From Isoetes taiwanensis (Eukaryota; Streptophyta; Lycopodiopsida; Isoetales; Isoetaceae): a stretch of 64,000 bases of DNA. Below the pieces are notes generated by a model. It searched no databases. It was not told the origin of the DNA and saw only the letters and a program-made list of their open reading frames with translations. This document shows, one piece after another, positions 60,443 through 64,000 of the stretch (position 1 is its first letter; every line of letters starts with the position of its first letter). The stretch covers positions 3,641,867-3,705,866 of the forward strand of contig JAJEKV010000080.1 in assembly GCA_021234155.1 (NCBI GenBank). The letters run 5' to 3'. A program made the translations under genes and the position numbers.

Positions 60443-61016
60443 ATGGATATCATAACACAGTTGCAGGAGCAAGTAAACAAAATGGCGTTCATGGCCTTTA
60501 ACACAAAGTGGGTAGCCTGCAGCGGATGCGCCTTCAGGCCGCCTTCAAACTATCCAGAGCTTCCAGTTCCAGCAGCCAATGTAGCTGCAGCTTTTGGCAG
60601 AACAGCCCCAGGCTATGGCATCTGCACTTCAGGCAGCCAAACAGGTGGGTGATCCCAGCCAACCGGATTTTAAACTAGTAGCATCTTTACCTAGAACATT
60701 TTAAAGCTCAATAATCAGGATTATGTTTCAGCCTGATGCCCTTTATATTGCAACGCCTCCCATGAAGCGTGAGAGAAATAATTAAAGCGTATTGCACAAT
60801 TACGGTGCGCTTTCGTATGGTCGGAATTGTTCATTTTGGAAGCTTCAGTTCTGATGGTTATATGTATCCCTATCTCTGGCGGTATTGAAATGACGAAGTT
60901 GGCAAAGAGTTGCAGCAAGAATTGACGCAGCGTCCCCCACCACCCTCCTCCCCACCCCAAAACCACAGTGCTGCGGTCTATATTAAACCTGGTTCTCTTC
61001 TCTACCTACACGATTA
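60443..61016 (+). pseudogene. MED21: Broken Mediator subunit 21 (MED21) gene copy
   Basis: MED21 is a small coiled-coil subunit of the Mediator middle module that pairs with MED7. The first exon starts at ATG 60,443 and encodes MDIITQLQEQVNKMAFMAFNT, a near-exact plant MED21 start. The next residues need frame changes: GSLQR, then DAPSGRL, then PPSNYPELPVPAANVAA, then AEQPQAMASALQAAKQ (to 60,644, donor GTGGGT). A second short exon after TTTCAG at 60,732 gives PDALYIATPPMKRER, matching the FDALVAALP block with F changed to P. A third block, NDEVGKELQQELTQ (60,889-60,930), matches the coiled coil; beyond it the frame runs into unrelated proline-rich sequence to a stop at about 61,016. Intron positions are retained, so it is not a retrocopy. 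Three shifts in exon 1 suggest a pseudogene, unless they are sequence errors. Confidence 0.8.
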
Positions 61017-62547
61017 GGGCGTCGCGGAATGATATGCTGAAACAGGATCACCTAATAGGGAGCTTCTAAACCAATAAAGTTCAGGTGCCAGGTACAAATA
61101 GAGCTTCGTCTTATCGGTATAGAACGTTACGCGTAGTATTTACGCAATCTATAAAAGATGTCAATAGGATGAGCTTCGATACATAATACATGATAGGGCA
61201 TAGCATAGTGGACCTGGGTAAAGTAAACATTTTGCAACAGAAGTTTTCTCGCAAGCGATCCGTAGGAGGCAAACGGACGCAACCTTTCTTTTCTATCATA
61301 ATAGCTATTTACGCTATCGCTGAATTGCGCCCAACCTTTACATTAATTCTGCTCCATGTGAAACGTCTCAATATGACCAAAGCGACCGTTCAACTTCCAG
61401 GCTATGTGGATAAAATAAGAAAGATGATCGTCCATTTATTTCGCCAATATCCACCCTTACTATAGAGCTTCAATACGCAGAAGACGCAGACATGGATTTA
61501 GATATATAAGCGGTTATTTTTGATCTACTCAGCAAAAGTAGCAGGGTTTTTCGCCAGGACGTCCTCAATCGCAAAACCATAAGGAGTGGAGGAATCTAAT
61601 ATTGCAGAACATCAATAAAAAAGGTACCATACAAAAATTGTAGTTTTGGGACATCTACATTGATTGCCTTCTGCGGGTGAAAGATATGACCTGGTATGAA
61701 GAGAGAAATGAAATGCCTTAATAGTTCATCTAGCAGCCAAAGAAACAATCATTTAAAGGTTGAAACGAGCAAGTTGGCTCCTTTTACTTTGAAGCATATT
61801 CTTGCATCTTAGGAAACATACTGTCTTAAATGTGCTTGTGCGATGCCTTGATCTGATCTCCCATAGTCACATGGGGAGTAAATATGTGGAATGGTGGATG
61901 GACTTAAATGGTTGGCTTCAAAGTTTTCTCGGCAATTAACTGAACTCTACTGCAGAAGAAGGATCAATTTCTCTCCACTATGGGTGGTTAAGGAAGTCGT
62001 GCTGGGATGACAAGGGGTCGTGAAGTTGCTATGGATGATTAGGATTCTACTTCAGAGTCCATACTCTATCGAAAATGGGCTAAGAAGAGATCCTTCTGTG
62101 CCAGAATTTAGTGTAAGCAAACTTGGAGAAGTTTGAGATGGAATAAGCATGCTCTGTTTACGTAGGATGCATAATATGGTAACATGCATGAATGTTGGCG
62201 AGACTTCCTTGTTTGCATTTTATTTAACAAGTTAAGTGCTTAAGATTATACGTCTTATAAGGCTCAATCTCCTAATGCCCCTCCAAAGTTCTTCAACATG
62301 TATTAGGTAATTATGTACATTGTAAACTTCTGATGAAATGAAGCAACTACTTTTTACCATAAATCAATATTATGCGCCCCAGCCGTGGCAAATGCCTATA
62401 GAAGATTTGTATGTGATAGCGACAAAGGCTTAGAAAGAGATGAAGCCTGATATGGGTTTCTAGATGCTGCTTAGTAGGATGAGAAGTTAATGATTTGCAG
62501 AGATGACGGATTTGGCCACCGTAGTGGTTGTTAGCGTACATATGACG
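61017..62547. other. Stretch without a recognised gene
   Basis: Short frames only; the longest (about 61,190-61,465 plus) resembles nothing I know. The missing end of MED21 was looked for here and not found. Confidence 0.4.
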
Positions 62548-63140
62548 TCAACCTAAAGAATCGAAAATAGCCTTCTTAGTCAGAGCAAGCGATTCACCGG
62601 CGTGAGTTTTGCAAGCGTTCGCATTCCATCCTGCTCGCAAAACACCCGAATTTCGTTTACAGTCTGCGTCCGGTAGATATTCAGATTTACCGCAATGAGT
62701 TCCCACTACCCATTCTATTCCTGTACAATCTGCCTTTTGACTTTGCGCAGCCATATGCGCCCCATTTCCGCTTTCCTGCCATGTCGTATTCGAACAGCTC
62801 CAAAGATATTGATGTATCATGGAATTCCGCTGGCGTAATGGCGCAGTTTAGCGCTTTACGTCGTTTCTTCCAACGATATTTCAACCCGTTCATCCATAAG
62901 CAATCCGTCGTTTATGTTCGTCATCAGCATAGCTCGCACGAAAATTCCGGTATTCCGTTCAGCAATTGTCACCGCTTCGGTACCGCGCGACCAGTCGGCT
63001 TTGTCCGCGTCCACCAGAATTTGTTACGCTTTGAGTAGAGCCTTTCGCCGATTATCGTTTCGCTTTCACGTCGCAACGAAGCGTTCCGTCCCAACTCCGC
63101 CGCCCAGAAAGCGTACCACGCTATCGTAGCCTTTAATTTT
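62548..63140 (-). other. CpG-rich segment with a long protein-like minus frame broken by stops
   Basis: Base composition changes here: GC and CpG are visibly higher than in the preceding 60 kb. One minus-strand register keeps a balanced, charged amino-acid mix over about 190 codons with roughly six stops. Stretches include ILVDADKADWSRGTEAVTIA (about 63,030-62,972), ERNTGIFVRAMLMTNINDGL (about 62,970-62,911) and MDERVEISLEETT (about 62,907-62,869). I recognise no family. It may be a decayed gene from an organelle, bacterium or element, or the stops may be errors. Confidence 0.3.
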
Positions 63141-64000
63141 TATCATATACCATAATCACCAGGGCGTTCCATGTGCCCCTGATTGCACTAGAATGTTAAA
63201 GGAACCAGTAACTGGAGTATGCAATGCATCTAAGCATGGTCTATTCTAAATGATAAGACTGGTAAACTGGGTACCTTCGACCGGTAGTTTAGTATTTTGT
63301 TGAAGTTTTGAGGTTTTAGGTTCCCAACACTTAGGTTTGTCTACGTTAATATTTTTTTATTTAAGATCGGCAGTATATTCGAGACTGCACCAAGTCTTTT
63401 AACATAAACTTTGGCGAATCCTTTTCGTATTGTGAGGGTATTCACGCATTGGTTGGCATATGATTATTGGAGAGTATTGTATTTTAGTTCGTAAATACCT
63501 AGATTGAGGTGCTTAGTGCTGCTTTTTGATATAGGTACGTGCCACCAGTAAGGTCAGCAGCCCGAGCCAAGGTCCGCCGTGAAATCGCCTCGCCTCGGCA
63601 TATTCTCTAACGTAATGTCGCAAGGGCTATTTAGCTGGGCTAAGCAACGATTTCTTCTCGGGACCATTGCAAAATTTGTTATATGCCCGAGCGCCCGCTT
63701 AGTTCATTCGCCCAAAAGAATCCCGGTCCATATGGTCGGAAGCAAACACTTCATTTTGTTTCAAAACATTGCCTTTGCGTCGACGCTCAGGCATGACTAC
63801 GGCCGAACAATAGCGTCCATTCGCACATCCCAGCTTTGAAGCGGTATCCCGGCACCAGCGCGAGAGCAAAGAAGCGACACGTATTACGATTAAAAACCCC
63901 GCCTTTGCGGTTTTCTTTGTGGAAAAACCTTTAGCAATACAGGCGAAGCGCCGTATACATAATTGTATAGGATGCTCAATACCGGCCTCCAGAGGGATAC
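63141..64000. other. Right edge, partly GC-rich, no recognised gene
   Basis: AT-rich to about 63,530, then GC/CpG-rich to the end. An 86-codon frame (63,579-63,839 plus) has no recognisable motif. The terminator-like hairpin at 63,892-63,916 is the only structured element seen. The window may cut a larger insertion here. Confidence 0.35.
63892..63916. terminator. Rho-independent-terminator-like hairpin
   Basis: AAAAACCCCGCCTTTGCGGTTTTC folds into a GC stem (CCGC/GCGG) with a CTTT-type loop, flanked by A- and T-runs on both sides, so it would act in either direction in a bacterium. In a plant nuclear context it may be chance. It sits in the GC-rich right end. Confidence 0.25.

Noticed and set aside
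1-64000. CRISPR array, operon, phage or defence-island content
   Set aside because: No regularly spaced identical repeats with unique spacers and no clustered co-directional bacterial genes; the spliced genes show a eukaryotic nuclear genome.
1-64000. tRNA and rRNA genes
   Set aside because: I saw no cloverleaf with conserved A and B boxes and no rRNA core sequence by eye; a dedicated scan could still find a decayed tRNA.

Overview
This window reads as nuclear DNA of a land plant with a large, repeat-rich genome. Two spliced genes can be rebuilt exon by exon. One is a PYR/PYL abscisic-acid receptor (24.1-25.2 kb, minus strand, three exons, every splice junction in frame). The other is a mitochondrial carrier (SLC25) gene (36.1-40.4 kb, minus strand, eight exon blocks), which shows two unresolved breaks. 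PYL receptors point to land plants or their nearest algal relatives. The pentatricopeptide (PPR) relic, the LINE types and the very low gene density fit a non-flowering plant such as a fern or lycophyte, but that is inference.

Layout. 0-14.4 kb has no recognisable gene; its main feature is a diverged 2-kb direct repeat (2.6-4.7 and 6.5-9.7 kb), whose second copy carries a 1.15-kb poly(A)-tailed insertion with a target-site duplication. 14.4-23.7 kb is a second duplicated block. Its first copy is split by a 5'-truncated LINE (14.97-17.3 kb), and a truncated LTR retrotransposon (LTR, primer-binding site and gag remnant, minus strand) lies between the copies. 23.8-26.3 kb holds the PYL receptor, flanked on both sides by short tandem duplications. 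27.3-30 kb is a decayed minus-strand LINE with a poly(A) tail, and 30.7-31.7 kb is a decayed PPR gene. 36-40.4 kb is the carrier gene. 41.95-42.5 kb is a pogo-like DDE transposase relic.

The right third is repeat-dominated. Two inverted copies of a ~1.15-kb LTR (46.3-47.4 kb minus; 57.3-58.4 kb plus) each have retroelement internal sequence on both sides. Between them lie a G/T-rich minisatellite (48.2-49.1 kb), CATGCC minisatellites, (TC)n tracts and a frameshifted TM9SF/nonaspanin relic (50.3-51.1 kb). A broken Mediator subunit 21 copy lies at 60.4-61.0 kb. The last 1.4 kb is visibly richer in GC and CpG and carries a terminator-like hairpin; its origin is unknown.

The working content is therefore one hormone-receptor gene and one probable organelle carrier gene, with at least three broken host-gene copies (PPR, TM9SF, MED21) and many nested retroelements. 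No operon-like or defence-like system is visible. Frames and splice sites were read by eye, without alignment software.
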